In this document: piece after piece, positions 13,931 through 22,068 of the stretch
How the letters are laid out: every line of letters begins with the position of its first letter
Position numbering within the stretch: the first letter of the stretch is position 1
NCBI GenBank assembly: GCA_011391285.1
Contig: JAABQU010000144.1
Span: 1-30,169 of the forward strand
Reading direction: 5' to 3'
DNA: 30,169 bases
From: Thiobacillus sp.
GTDB taxonomy: Bacteria; Pseudomonadota; Gammaproteobacteria; Burkholderiales; Thiobacillaceae
Notes under the pieces: model-generated
What the model saw: only the letters and a program-made list of their open reading frames with translations
Database searches by the model: none
What the model was told of the DNA's origin: nothing
Made by a program: the position numbers and the translations under genes

Positions 13931-15877
13931 GTGCACCCCCACCAACTTGAACTCCTTGCGCCCGCGCGCGACGCCGACATCGGCATCGAAGCCGTCAACC
14001 ACGGCGCCGATGCGGTGTACATCGGCGGTCCGTCGTTCGGCGCGCGCGCGTCCGCCTCCAACGACATTGCCGACATCGCGCGGCTGGTGAACCACGCGCA
14101 CCGCTTCAACGCGCGCGTGTTCGTCACCCTCAACACCATCCTGCGCGACGACGAACTCGAACCGGCGCGCCAGCAGGTCTGGCAGCTGTACGAGGCCGGC
14201 GTCGACGCGCTGATCATCCAGGACATGGGCCTGCTGGAGCTCGACCTGCCGCCGATCCAGCTGCACGCCAGCACCCAGACCGATATCCGCACCCCGGAAA
14301 AGGCCCGCTTTCTGCAGGACGTGGGGCTCAACCAGATCGTGCTGGCGCGCGAACTCGATCTCGCGCAGATCGCCGCCATCCGCGCCGCCACCGACCCTGA
14401 ACGCTGCACCCTGGAATTCTTCGTCCACGGCGCGCTGTGCGTCGCCTACAGCGGCCAGTGCTACATCAGCCACGCCCACACCGGGCGCAGCGCCAACCGC
14501 GGCGACTGCTCGCAGGCCTGCCGCCTGCCGTACCAGGTCACCGACATGGAAGGGCGCATCGTCGCGCACGACAAACACGTGCTGTCGATGAAGGACAACA
14601 ACCAGAGCGACAACCTCGAGGCGCTGATCGACGCCGGCATCCGCAGCTTCAAGATCGAGGGCCGCTACAAGGACATGGGCTACGTGAAGAACATCACCGC
14701 CCACTACCGGACGCTGCTGGACGCGCTCATCGAGCGGCGCCCGGAATTCGCGCGTGCGTCTTCCGGCCACACCACGTTCGCCTTCACGCCCGATCCCAAC
14801 CAGAACTTCAACCGCGAATTCACCGACTACTTCGTCGGCGGCCGCAAGGAAGACATCGGTGCCTTCGACACCCCGAAGAATCCCGGCCTGCCGATCGGCT
14901 ACGTCAGCAAGGTCGGCGACAAATGGGTCGAGCTGCAGACCGATTCGCCCGACATTGTTCTAAACAATGGTGACGGCCTCTGCTACTACACCCTGCAGAA
15001 GGACCTGGCAGGCCTTGCGATCAACCGTGCGGAAAAGCATGGCGCGGGCGTCTGGCGCGTGTTCCCGAAGGACCCAATGGCAAGCTTCAAGGACCTGCGC
15101 GCCGGCACGCTGGTTAACCGCAACCGCGACATGAACTGGACGCGCCTGCTCGACAAGGCGTCCAGCGAGCGCCGCATTGGCGTATGGCTGCGGCTGGACG
15201 AAACCGACGCGGGATTTGCGCTGACGCTGACCGACGAGGACGGCAACACGGTGACCGTGGAAGCGGCGCACGCCAAGGAAGCGGCCAAGGACGCCGCCAA
15301 GGCAGAGGCCACCCTGCGCGATCATCTCGGCAAGCTCGGCACCACGCCGTTTGCGGCCATGGGCATCGCGCTCGATTTGACGCGGCCCTGGTTCGTGCCC
15401 GCATCCTTCCTCAACGCCCTGCGACGCGACGCGGTGGCCGCGCTGGAAGCCGTGCGTGCCGCCGCGTATCAGCGTCCCCCGCGCGCAATTCCGGTCGAGC
15501 CGCCTGCGATCTATCCCGAAGATACGCTCAGCTATCTGGCCAATGTCTACAACCACAAGGCGCGCGATTTCTACGCCAGGCACGGCGTCCAGGTCATCGC
15601 CGCCGCCTATGAAAGCCACGAGGAAACCGGCGAGGTCTCGCTGATGATCACCAAGCACTGCGTGCGCTTTTCATTGAGCCTGTGTCCCAAGCAGGCCAAG
15701 GGCGTCACCGGCGTGCAGGGCACCGTGCGCGCCGCGCCGCTGACGCTGATCAACGGCAGCGAAAAGCTCACCCTGCGCTTCGACTGCAAGGCGTGCGAAA
15801 TGCATGTGGTGGGGAAACTGAAACCGGCCGTCGCCAAGGCCGGCGCGCCGCTGAACTTCTACCGCACGCGCCCCTAA
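13931..15877 (+). CDS. rlhA: 23S rRNA C2501 hydroxylation protein RlhA (U32 family)
   Basis: This 648-residue protein (from the GTG at 13931) matches E. coli RlhA/YdcP end to end. RlhA is needed for 5-hydroxylation of C2501 in 23S rRNA. Blocks include LELLAPARDADIGIEAVNHG, HGALCVAYSGQCYISHAHTG followed by RSANRGDCSQACRLPY (the conserved Cys cluster, probably for an iron-sulfur centre), VRSFKIEGRYKDM-like text, and C-terminal SYLANVYNHKARDFYARHGV and ITKHCVRFSLSLCPKQAKG with FDCKACEMHV. A TTG at 13910 would extend it by seven residues but coincides with the likely transcription start. The stop overlaps that of the convergent ModE-like gene by four bases. Confidence 0.93.
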   Translation: MHPHQLELLAPARDADIGIEAVNHGADAVYIGGPSFGARASASNDIADIARLVNHAHRFNARVFVTLNTILRDDELEPARQQVWQLYEAGVDALIIQDMGLLELDLPPIQLHASTQTDIRTPEKARFLQDVGLNQIVLARELDLAQIAAIRAATDPERCTLEFFVHGALCVAYSGQCYISHAHTGRSANRGDCSQACRLPYQVTDMEGRIVAHDKHVLSMKDNNQSDNLEALIDAGIRSFKIEGRYKDMGYVKNITAHYRTLLDALIERRPEFARASSGHTTFAFTPDPNQNFNREFTDYFVGGRKEDIGAFDTPKNPGLPIGYVSKVGDKWVELQTDSPDIVLNNGDGLCYYTLQKDLAGLAINRAEKHGAGVWRVFPKDPMASFKDLRAGTLVNRNRDMNWTRLLDKASSERRIGVWLRLDETDAGFALTLTDEDGNTVTVEAAHAKEAAKDAAKAEATLRDHLGKLGTTPFAAMGIALDLTRPWFVPASFLNALRRDAVAALEAVRAAAYQRPPRAIPVEPPAIYPEDTLSYLANVYNHKARDFYARHGVQVIAAAYESHEETGEVSLMITKHCVRFSLSLCPKQAKGVTGVQGTVRAAPLTLINGSEKLTLRFDCKACEMHVVGKLKPAVAKAGAPLNFYRTRP

Positions 15878-16209
15878 AGGCTGGCGGCAAGTTTTTCCAT
15901 GAAGGCGGTGTGCTTCGTCTCGGCTTTGTGAAAAGCCGCGATCAGATGTTCCGCGTCGTCGGTCAGCCGGCTGCCGGTGGGACCGCTTTCCACCAGCGGC
16001 GATTGCCAGGCGGCATTCATTGCATCCACTGCGTCCCACGCTGCCTTGTAGCTCATCTTCATGTCCTTGGCGGCTTTGGATATGGAGCCGGTTTCCCGGA
16101 TGCGATGCAGCAGTTCGATGCGGCCGCGGCCGAGGAAATTCCGGCCGTCCAGCGTCAGCCAGAAGCGGCCATCGGCCTTGAGTTGCGTGGATTTGGATCG
16201 CTTTGCCAT
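15874..16209 (-). CDS. ModE-type N-terminal DNA-binding protein without molybdate-binding domain
   Basis: This 111-residue protein corresponds to the LysR-like winged-helix domain of ModE: LTLDGRNFLGRGRIELLHRI, then the helix-turn-helix GSISKAAKDMKMSYKAAWDA (41-60), VDAMNAAWQSPLVE and a wing TGSRLTDDAEHLI. Full ModE has about 260 residues, with two Mop/TOBE domains that bind molybdate; these are absent here, and the stop at 15874 is not followed by a readable Mop domain, since rlhA occupies that DNA. It can therefore bind DNA but should not sense molybdate by itself. The putative Mo-box at 8002-8023 is an obvious candidate target. The start is the ATG at 16209. Confidence 0.88.
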   Translation of the reverse strand: MAKRSKSTQLKADGRFWLTLDGRNFLGRGRIELLHRIRETGSISKAAKDMKMSYKAAWDAVDAMNAAWQSPLVESGPTGSRLTDDAEHLIAAFHKAETKHTAFMEKLAASL

Positions 16210-16287
16210 CCGGCGAGTGTAGCAAACGACCCTTGCCGTTTATCGGCGCCAGGTTGAAAATTCAACTTTGAGATTCCGGAAAACCCC

Positions 16288-16746
16288 ATGAAAAAATTCC
16301 TCGCCGTATGCGCGCTGTTCTGCCTGCCTTTTGGCGCGCAGGCCGCCGAAAAATACACCGTGCTGTTCAAGGCTCAGGGAAGCTACCAGGATATACGCGA
16401 CAATCTCCAGATGGCGATCGAGGGCAAGGGCCTCAAGATCACCAACACCAACAAGATCGCCGCCATGCTCGATCGCACCGGCAAGGATATCGGCGAGACC
16501 AAGGTGGTTTACGAGAATTCCGAGCAGTTCGAATTCTGCAGCGCCACGATTTCGCGCCACATGATGGAAGCCGATCCGCACTCGATCGTGATGTGTCCCT
16601 ACAGTGTCGTGGTGTACCAGATTCCGGGCGACAAGAATATTTATCTCGCCTACCGCAAACCGGCCGACACCCAGAATGCGGCGCTGAAGAAGCAGCTCGT
16701 CGAGCTGGAAAAGCTTCTGACCGAGATCATCAAGGAGTCGATGTAA
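16288..16746 (+). CDS. DUF302 family periplasmic protein
   Basis: This 152-residue protein has a signal peptide ending FGAQAAE (about residue 20) and a DUF302-like fold: YTVLFKAQGSYQDIRDNLQM, AIEGKGLKITNTNKIAAML, FEFCSATISRHMMEADPHSI, and a C-terminal helix ALKKQLVELEKLLTEIIKE. The function of DUF302 is unknown. The single mature Cys in FCSA and another in MCPYS could pair. It diverges from the ModE-like gene across 78 bases. A 6-bp dyad (GTTGAA, AA, TTCAAC at 16253-16266) precedes the start. The ribosome site is weak. Confidence 0.8.
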   Translation: MKKFLAVCALFCLPFGAQAAEKYTVLFKAQGSYQDIRDNLQMAIEGKGLKITNTNKIAAMLDRTGKDIGETKVVYENSEQFEFCSATISRHMMEADPHSIVMCPYSVVVYQIPGDKNIYLAYRKPADTQNAALKKQLVELEKLLTEIIKESM

Positions 16747-16752
16747 GCACCC

Positions 16753-16806
16753 GGCTGGCGACGTCGGCTAGAATTCGCGCATGACCCCCGCCGACGTACG
16801 CCAGCC
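16753..16806. repeat. Long inverted repeat directly before crcB
   Basis: GGCTGGCGACGTCGGC (16753-16768) pairs with GCCGACGT-A-CGCCAGCC (16790-16806), a 16-bp stem with one bulged A and a 21-base loop. It ends at the base before the crcB ATG. There is no U-run, so it is not a normal intrinsic terminator, although it could stop or slow readthrough from the DUF302 gene or mask the crcB start in a long transcript. Confidence 0.7.
16769..16774 (+). promoter_or_regulatory. Possible -10 element of crcB inside the inverted-repeat loop
   Basis: TAGAAT preceded by CGGC lies 6 bases before the ATG at 16781, so transcription could begin at or next to that ATG. No -35 is recognisable. Confidence 0.35.
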
Positions 16807-16810
16807 ATGA
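16781..16810 (+). CDS. Nine-residue leader ORF coupled to crcB
   Basis: The ATG at 16781 opens a 10-codon frame encoding MTPADVRQP and ending in a TGA that overlaps the crcB ATG as ATGA. No ribosome site precedes it, but a TAGAAT box six bases upstream would produce a leaderless message. It lies in the loop and right arm of the inverted repeat. It could couple translation into crcB, or be chance; there is no evidence for a peptide function. Confidence 0.3.
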   Translation: MTPADVRQP

Positions 16811-17181
16811 CCGCCTTCCTCGCCATCGGGATCGGTGCGGCGCTCGGCGCATGGCTGCGCTGGGGGCTGGGCCTCTGGCTCAATCCGCTGTTTCCTTCCA
16901 TGCCGCTCGGCACCCTGGCCGCCAACCTGATTGGCGGCTATTTCGTGGGCCTCGTCATTGCCTGGTTTGCCGAACATCCCGGCGTGCCGCCGGAAGCGCG
17001 GCTGTTTCTGATCACCGGCCTGCTGGGCGGGCTGACCACGTTTTCCACCTTTTCCGCCGAGGTCGTCACGGCGATGATGCGCGGCCTGTGGATGACCGGC
17101 GGACTGATCGCCGCTGCCCACATGACAGGCTCTTTCCTCGCTACCGGGCTGGGGTTTTACTCGATGAGGCTCTTTAAATGA
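16807..17181 (+). CDS. crcB: Fluoride-specific ion channel CrcB/FluC
   Basis: This 124-residue membrane protein has four helices and exports fluoride as a dual-topology dimer. Family signatures are [12 protein letters not shown] in helix 1, [15 protein letters not shown] in helix 2 with the pore Asn, and [17 protein letters not shown] in helix 3 with the Thr/Phe/Ser pore break. The ATG at 16807 gives the normal length. Its stop overlaps the ATG of a DUF190 gene, a frequent partner of crcB. The upstream region has an inverted repeat and mini-ORF but nothing I recognise as a fluoride riboswitch. Confidence 0.95.
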   Translation: MTAFLAIGIGAALGAWLRWGLGLWLNPLFPSMPLGTLAANLIGGYFVGLVIAWFAEHPGVPPEARLFLITGLLGGLTTFSTFSAEVVTAMMRGLWMTGGLIAAAHMTGSFLATGLGFYSMRLFK

Positions 17182-17489
17182 ACACGGTGTGCCTGCAGGT
17201 GTTTGTCTCCGAAGCCAGCCGCCATCGCGGCAAGCTGACGTATGAATGGCTGCTCGATGCGGCACAGCAGTTGGGGATCAGCGGCGGCTCGGCGTTCCTT
17301 GCACTGGCCGGGTTTGGTCGCCACGGCCGCCACGACGTGGGTTTTTTCGAGTTGGCGGGTGATTTGCCGGTGGTGGTGGAGTTTTTTGTCGAGTCTGCGA
17401 CGGCCGACCGTCTGCTGCAAACCATTGCCGCGGAAGATTTGAAGCTGATCTACGCAAAATTCCCGGCTGAAATCGGCGTCACCGGCTAG
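17178..17489 (+). CDS. DUF190 family protein, crcB partner
   Basis: This 103-residue protein belongs to DUF190, a PII-like ferredoxin-fold family. Visible blocks are [38 protein letters not shown] and [20 protein letters not shown]. It overlaps crcB by four bases (ATGA), and the pair is common in Proteobacteria. A signalling or accessory role for the fluoride channel is inferred only from that linkage. Confidence 0.9.
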   Translation: MNTVCLQVFVSEASRHRGKLTYEWLLDAAQQLGISGGSAFLALAGFGRHGRHDVGFFELAGDLPVVVEFFVESATADRLLQTIAAEDLKLIYAKFPAEIGVTG

Positions 17490-17494
17490 GCAGC

Positions 17495-18244
17495 GTGCTT
17501 GACCAACTGATCCTCTTCGTCGCCTCGCTGGCGGCGAATTTTTTTTCAGCCCTGTCCGGCGGCGGTGCAGGGCTGATCCAGTTCCCCATGCTGATCTTCC
17601 TCGGGCTGCCGTTCGGCGTGGCGCTCGCCACCCACAAGGTCGCCAGCGTGGCGCTCGGGCTCGGCGCCACGCTGCGCCACCTGCGCACCTCGCATCTCGA
17701 ACGCCGCTTCTCGCTGATCATCCTCGGCGCGGGTCTGCCGGGCGTGGTGCTGGGCGCGGTGACCATCCTGCAGATCCCCGAGCGCACGGCCACCCTGGCG
17801 CTGGGAGTGCTGACGCTGGGACTGGGGCTGTATTCGGTATTCAGCCCCAAGCTTGGCATGGAGCATGCGCCGCGAAATCGGCAGGGCACGGGCCTGATCG
17901 GTGGCATGCTCGGGCTGTTCGTCGTCGGCTTCCTGAACGGCTCGATCACCAGCGGTACCGGTCTGTTCCTCACCATCTGGCTGATCCGCTGGTTCGGCCT
18001 CGACTACACCCGCGCCGTGGCCTACACGCTCATTCTGTGCGGGTTGGTGTGGAACGGCACCGGCGCGCTGGTACTGGGGATGATCGGCACCGTGGCGTGG
18101 GACTGGATGCCGGCGCTCCTGGCCGGCTCGATCCTCGGCGGCTATCTGGGCAGCCACCTGGCGATCATGAAGGGCAACCTGTGGATCAAGCGGGCGTTTG
18201 AAATCGTGACCATTTTGATCGGCCTGAAACTGATCCTGAGCTGA
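17495..18244 (+). CDS. TSUP family transporter (second in window)
   Basis: This 249-residue protein of about seven to eight hydrophobic helices has the TauE/SafE repeats: FFSALSGGGAGLIQFPMLIF in the first half and GFLNGSITSGTGLFLTIWLI in the second. It should move a sulfur-containing or organic anion across the inner membrane. The start was taken as the GTG at 17495, five bases after the DUF190 stop; a TTG two residues... further in (17501 region) is not clearly better, and the ribosome site is weak. It shares the crcB-DUF190 orientation and is probably cotranscribed. It differs strongly from the TSUP at 8046, so the two probably have different substrates. Confidence 0.88.
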   Translation: MLDQLILFVASLAANFFSALSGGGAGLIQFPMLIFLGLPFGVALATHKVASVALGLGATLRHLRTSHLERRFSLIILGAGLPGVVLGAVTILQIPERTATLALGVLTLGLGLYSVFSPKLGMEHAPRNRQGTGLIGGMLGLFVVGFLNGSITSGTGLFLTIWLIRWFGLDYTRAVAYTLILCGLVWNGTGALVLGMIGTVAWDWMPALLAGSILGGYLGSHLAIMKGNLWIKRAFEIVTILIGLKLILS

Positions 18245-18274
18245 TTACCCGGTCCGTTATCCTGGCAGCCAGAC

Positions 18275-19234
18275 TTACTTCGCGTCGCCTTCGTGTTCCA
18301 GACGCAAATACTGGCCGTAGGCGTTGATCCGGTTGGCTTCGTTGAACGCCGGCACAAAGCGGTATTTCGACCAGTCGGTTTTTTCGTAGGCTTCCTCGAA
18401 CGGCACCATGTCGCGCGCCGCCTGGCCCATTTGGGTGCGCAGGAATTTCAGATAATCGCGGGTGAACACCAGGTCGGCATTCGGTTTGCGTGATATGCCG
18501 CCATGGCCGGGCACCAGCACCTTGGGTTTCAGCGCGATCAGCTTGTCCATCGCGGCGATCCAGCCCGCGCTGTCGGCGTCGCCGACAAACGGCACGCGGC
18601 CGAGAAACACCAGGTCGCCCGCGAACAGCACGCCGTCGTTTTTCACCATCAACGCCATATCCTCGCTTGAGTGCGCCGGACCGACGTGACGCAGCGCGAA
18701 CTTCACGCCGCCCATTTCGAAGTCCGTGTCGCCTTCGACGAAAAAGTCGGCCTCCAGCAGTTGCGTGTTCTCATCGACCCAGGGGAACAGCGCTTCGCGG
18801 CGCTGTTCCAGGCGCTGCGCGGCTTCCTCGGTGCGCGTGGCGCCCTCGGCTAAGCGGTGCGCCCAGATTTCGGCACCCTGCGCCTTGAACACCTGCAGGC
18901 CGTAGTAATGGTCGGCATGGTAATGGCTGACGATCACGCGCTTGATCGGTTGCCGGGTCACCTTGCGGATCTCGCCGAGCAGTTTCTCCGCCAGCGGCGG
19001 CGAGGCTAGCGCGTCGAATACGATGACGCCGTCACGGGTGACCACAAAGCCGGCGTTCGACATGAAGCCCTCGTTGGCGCTGGACGCGGCGCCGGGCTGG
19101 CCTTGCACAAAATAACTGTGGGCGCCGAGCTTGACCGCTTCCATCGGCACGGTCGCGATTGCTTGATTGGCCGATGCAGCAGGCAGGAAGGCAAGGCAGA
19201 ACAGCGCGAGCAGAAAACGTGGCATGACAGTCAT
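18275..19234 (-). CDS. Secreted MBL-fold metallohydrolase (SoxH-like)
   Basis: This 319-residue protein has a signal peptide (hydrophobic run from residue 6 to about 18, cleavage near AASANQA) and a metallo-beta-lactamase fold. The zinc motif HYHADHYYG is intact, with later ligands in RHVGPAHSSEDMAL, LFAGDLVF and VPGHGG. Its layout resembles periplasmic hydrolases of the quinoprotein-relay and SoxH groups, which occur in sulfur oxidisers and methylotrophs. The substrate is unknown. Either the ATG at 19234 or the one at 19225 could be the start; the second has a weak GGGATG upstream. A small AT-rich dyad lies 19 bases before the first ATG. It is convergent with the TSUP gene. Confidence 0.85.
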   Translation of the reverse strand: MTVMPRFLLALFCLAFLPAASANQAIATVPMEAVKLGAHSYFVQGQPGAASSANEGFMSNAGFVVTRDGVIVFDALASPPLAEKLLGEIRKVTRQPIKRVIVSHYHADHYYGLQVFKAQGAEIWAHRLAEGATRTEEAAQRLEQRREALFPWVDENTQLLEADFFVEGDTDFEMGGVKFALRHVGPAHSSEDMALMVKNDGVLFAGDLVFLGRVPFVGDADSAGWIAAMDKLIALKPKVLVPGHGGISRKPNADLVFTRDYLKFLRTQMGQAARDMVPFEEAYEKTDWSKYRFVPAFNEANRINAYGQYLRLEHEGDAK

Positions 19235-19252
19235 CCCATATACGAATTCAAG

Positions 19253-19268
19253 CGTTATATAAATAACA
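19253..19268. promoter_or_regulatory. AT-rich dyad before the MBL-fold gene
   Basis: CGTTATATAAATAACA holds GTTAT and ATAAC arms around ATAA. The left half equals the half-site of the putative Mo-box at 8002, but the two halves are much closer. It may be only the -10 region of the minus-strand gene. Confidence 0.3.
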
Positions 19269-19377
19269 CAGACGCAAGCGCCAGGGTACCCATGAAGTCG
19301 ATGAATGGCCTGTGGGATACAAGCGCCCGGGGCGGATGCTGTGATATCTTCGAAGCTGTAATCAGGGAGTGTCAGGC

Positions 19378-19905
19378 GTGTTCAAAAAACAGTGGCCGGC
19401 GTTTGTGCTGGCGTTCATCTTGCCGCTGCTGGGGGTGTTCTGGTGGTGGGGCGGGTTCAACTCCGTCAGCGTGACGGAAACCGAGGCCGGGCCTTACCGT
19501 TATGCCTACCTCGACTACGAGGGACCGATCAGCAACCTGCGCAAGACGCAGCGCAAGGCGCTGGACGAATTCAACGCCGCGAAGGTGGAGGCGGGCGACA
19601 CCATCAGCGTCATTCTCAGCGATCCGCGCGCAGCCAGCGGCAAGGTCAGTGCGCAACTGGGCTACACCCTGGCCGACGACGCTCCGTTACCGCAAGGCCT
19701 CAAGGAAGGCCGCATCGAGCGGCGCCCGGTCTATCGTGCGCAGGTGCAGGCAGCGGTGCTGCTGGCGCCGTCCAAGGCCTACCAGGCGCTGGCCGATACA
19801 CTGGAGCCGCGCGGGCAAGCCATCGTCATGCCGGCCGTCGAGTTGTATCGGCCGTCCGGCCAGGTGGGCCGGATCGGAACCTTCACCCTGGAGATGAACC
19901 GCTGA
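19378..19905 (+). CDS. Membrane-anchored GyrI-like domain protein
   Basis: This 175-residue protein starts at a GTG at 19378, with AGGGAG eight bases upstream (19364-19369). Residues about 6-28 form one transmembrane helix (FVLAFILPLLGVFWWWGGF). The rest looks like a GyrI-like/SOUL-type ligand-binding domain: AYLDYEGPISNLRKTQRKAL, then DEFNAAKVEAGDTISVILSD, RRPVYRAQVQAAVLLA and VMPAVELYRPSG. This topology, one helix plus a GyrI-like domain, is also known from the animal protein TEX264. A small-molecule or protein-binding role at the membrane surface is an inference. The stop TGA overlaps the next ATG by one base (TGATG), so the two genes are coupled. Confidence 0.75.
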   Translation: MFKKQWPAFVLAFILPLLGVFWWWGGFNSVSVTETEAGPYRYAYLDYEGPISNLRKTQRKALDEFNAAKVEAGDTISVILSDPRAASGKVSAQLGYTLADDAPLPQGLKEGRIERRPVYRAQVQAAVLLAPSKAYQALADTLEPRGQAIVMPAVELYRPSGQVGRIGTFTLEMNR

Positions 19906-20822
19906 TGGCCTTCTTTTCCGTACTCGCCGCCGTTGCCCTCGAACATCTGCGCCCGCTGCGGCAACCCTTGCCGCACTACCAGCAATACGCCCGCTTCATC
20001 AAATTGATTGAAACCAGATTCAACGCCGGCGAATACTCGCATGGGGCAATTGCCTGGGCGTTGGCGGTGGTGCCGTGGCTGATTGCGGTGTGGCTGGTTT
20101 TCGCACTGTTGAACGCGATCAGTCCGCTGCTGGGCTGGGCGTGGAACGTGGCGGTGCTGTATTTCACGCTAGGGTTCAAGTATTACAGCGACGACGCCGA
20201 GCGCATCGCCCGCCTGCTGCGTGCCGGCGAGCTTGATTCGGCCCGTGAGCAGTTCGGCGCATGGCGGGGCGGCGACGCCAGCCAGTTCAGCGCCGACGAC
20301 CTGGCGCGTGTCACCATCGAGAAAGTGATGGCGGCCAGCTACCGCCAGATGTTCGGCGTGCTGTTCTGGTTCGTGCTGCTGGTGCCGCTGGGGCCCGTCG
20401 GCGCGGTCCTGTTCCGCGCGGCCTCGATCCTGGCTCGACGCTGGGAAGCCTCGCGCGGCAACTTCGGCCAGTGCGCGCAGCGCCTCTTTCACATCATCAA
20501 CTGGGTGCCGGTGCGGCTGACCGCGCTCACCTACGCCATCGCAGGCAATTTCGAGGACGCCACCTATTGCTGGCGCACCCAGGCGGATACCTGGCCGGAG
20601 CCGGAGGAGGGCGTGGTCATTGCAGCCGGTGCCGGCGCCATGGGCGTGAAGCTGGGGCAAAGCGTCACCGTCGGCGGCGAGACGGTATGGCGGCCCGAAC
20701 TCGGCACCGGTCAGGCGCCTGATGCCGACTGCATCGACAGTTCAGTCAGCATGATCTGGCGCGGCCTGGTGATCTGGCTGGTGGCGGGCCTGCTGGTCGT
20801 CATCGCCGGCTGGTTCGCTTAA
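19905..20822 (+). CDS. CobD/CbiB-like (AmpE-like) inner-membrane protein
   Basis: This 305-residue membrane protein resembles the betaproteobacterial CobD/CbiB family protein: FFSVLAAVALEHLRPLRQPL at the start, then LGFKYYSDDAERIARLLRAG, ARVTIEKVMAASYRQMFGVL followed by FWFVLLVPLGPVGAVLFRAA, and a C-terminal helix LVIWLVAGLLVVIAGWF. True CobD makes cobinamide from cobyrinate, but no cobalamin gene lies nearby, and the AmpE-like relatives have no fixed activity. It is coupled to the GyrI-like gene (TGATG) and followed after seven bases by the SpmA-SpmB gene. Membrane envelope or signalling work is more likely than cobalamin synthesis, but this is unproven. Confidence 0.75.
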   Translation: MAFFSVLAAVALEHLRPLRQPLPHYQQYARFIKLIETRFNAGEYSHGAIAWALAVVPWLIAVWLVFALLNAISPLLGWAWNVAVLYFTLGFKYYSDDAERIARLLRAGELDSAREQFGAWRGGDASQFSADDLARVTIEKVMAASYRQMFGVLFWFVLLVPLGPVGAVLFRAASILARRWEASRGNFGQCAQRLFHIINWVPVRLTALTYAIAGNFEDATYCWRTQADTWPEPEEGVVIAAGAGAMGVKLGQSVTVGGETVWRPELGTGQAPDADCIDSSVSMIWRGLVIWLVAGLLVVIAGWFA

Positions 20823-20829
20823 ACCTTCC

Positions 20830-22068
20830 ATGCTCAACGCGCTATGGATCGGCTTCATTCTCATTGCCTTCCTGATCGCGTCATTCAAACTGGTCTTCCT
20901 CGGCGATGCCGACATCTTCGCAGCCCTGGTGAAGGCGCTGTTCGACAGCAGCAAGACCGCGTTTGAAATCGCGCTGGGCCTCACCGGCGTGATGGCGTTG
21001 TGGCTGGGGGTGATGAAGATCGGCGAACGCGCCGGCATGCTGGACATCCTCACGCGCGGCCTGGCACCGCTGTTCCGCCGGCTGTTCCCCGAAGTCCCCG
21101 CGAATCACCCTGCGCTCGGCGCGATGACCATGAACATGGGTGCCAACATGCTGGGGCTCGACAACGCGGCGACCCCGCTCGGCATCAAGGCGATGCAGGA
21201 ACTGCAGAAGCTCAATCCCTCGTCCGACACCGCCAGCGACGCGCAGATCCTGTTCCTGGTCATCAACACTGCGTCGGTCACCCTGCTGCCTGTCACCATC
21301 TTCACCTACCGCGCGCAACTGGGCGCGGCCGACCCGACCGACGTCTTCGTTCCGCTGCTGATCGTGACCTACATCGGCGCCCTGATCGGTCTTTTCGTCA
21401 CCGGCTTTTTCCAGAAGCTGCACCTGTGGAATCGCGTGACGATGGCCTATCTGGGCGGCGCGACGGTGCTGGTCGGTGGCATGGTTCTGTATTTCGGCAG
21501 CCTCGACGCCGCCGAGATGACGCGCCAGTCGTCGATCCTCAGCAACGTCCTGCTGTTCGGCATCGTCGCCACCTTTCTGCTGATGGCGGTGCGCCGCCGT
21601 GTCAACGCCTACGAGGCCTTCATCGAGGGTGCCAAGGAAGGCTTTCACACCGCTGTAACGATCATTCCGTATCTTGTCGCGATGCTGGTGGCGATCGCCG
21701 TGTTCCGCGCCAGCGGCGCGCTCGACCTGCTGATGGGCGCGGCGCGCAGCGCGGTGCTCGGACTGGGCTTCGACGCACGCTGGATCGACGGCCTCCCCAC
21801 CGCGTTGATGAAGCCGTTTTCAGGCAGCGGCGCACGTGCCATGATGATCGATACCATGCAGACTCATGGCGCCGACTCCTTCGCCGGCCGGCTCGCTTCC
21901 ATCGTCCAGGGCAGCACCGAGACGACGTTCTATGTGCTGGCGGTGTATTTCGGTGCGGTCGGCATCAAGCGTGTTCGCCACGCCGTCGCCTGTGGGCTGA
22001 TCGCCGACGTTGCGGGCATCCTCGCCGCCATCGGCATGGCCTATCTATTTTTTGGTGCAGTGGCATGA
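20830..22068 (+). CDS. SpmA-SpmB fusion (nucleoside recognition domain) membrane protein
   Basis: This 412-residue protein joins the two spore-maturation-type domains SpmA and SpmB in one chain, each carrying a Gate/nucleoside-recognition region. The first half shows LGLTGVMALWLGVMKIGERA, then MTMNMGANMLGLDNAATPLG and ASVTLLPVTIFTYRAQ. The second half shows EGAKEGFHTAVTIIPYLVAM and KPFSGSGARAMMIDTMQTHG, then IVQGSTETTFYVLAVYFGAV. About ten hydrophobic helices are present. In non-sporulating Proteobacteria its transport substrate is unknown. The ATGA overlap with the next gene at 22065 makes coupling to ppx likely. Confidence 0.9.
   Translation: MLNALWIGFILIAFLIASFKLVFLGDADIFAALVKALFDSSKTAFEIALGLTGVMALWLGVMKIGERAGMLDILTRGLAPLFRRLFPEVPANHPALGAMTMNMGANMLGLDNAATPLGIKAMQELQKLNPSSDTASDAQILFLVINTASVTLLPVTIFTYRAQLGAADPTDVFVPLLIVTYIGALIGLFVTGFFQKLHLWNRVTMAYLGGATVLVGGMVLYFGSLDAAEMTRQSSILSNVLLFGIVATFLLMAVRRRVNAYEAFIEGAKEGFHTAVTIIPYLVAMLVAIAVFRASGALDLLMGAARSAVLGLGFDARWIDGLPTALMKPFSGSGARAMMIDTMQTHGADSFAGRLASIVQGSTETTFYVLAVYFGAVGIKRVRHAVACGLIADVAGILAAIGMAYLFFGAVA

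Noticed and set aside
16747..16806. Fluoride riboswitch before crcB
   Set aside because: The region forms a simple long hairpin and I could not find the conserved pseudoknot pattern of the crcB motif.
19253..19268. Second Mo-box
   Set aside because: Only one half matches fully and the spacing is much shorter than in the 8002 site; it may just be a -10 region. Listed as a weak feature only.
19392..20822. Long plus-strand frame that would fuse the GyrI-like and CobD-like genes
   Set aside because: Its first part reads the GyrI-like gene in the wrong frame; the real CobD-like start is the ATG at 19905, coupled by TGATG.
21000..22064. N-terminal extension of the ppx frame
   Set aside because: It overlaps the SpmAB gene and has an Arg-rich shadow composition; Ppx begins at the ATG overlapping the SpmAB stop.
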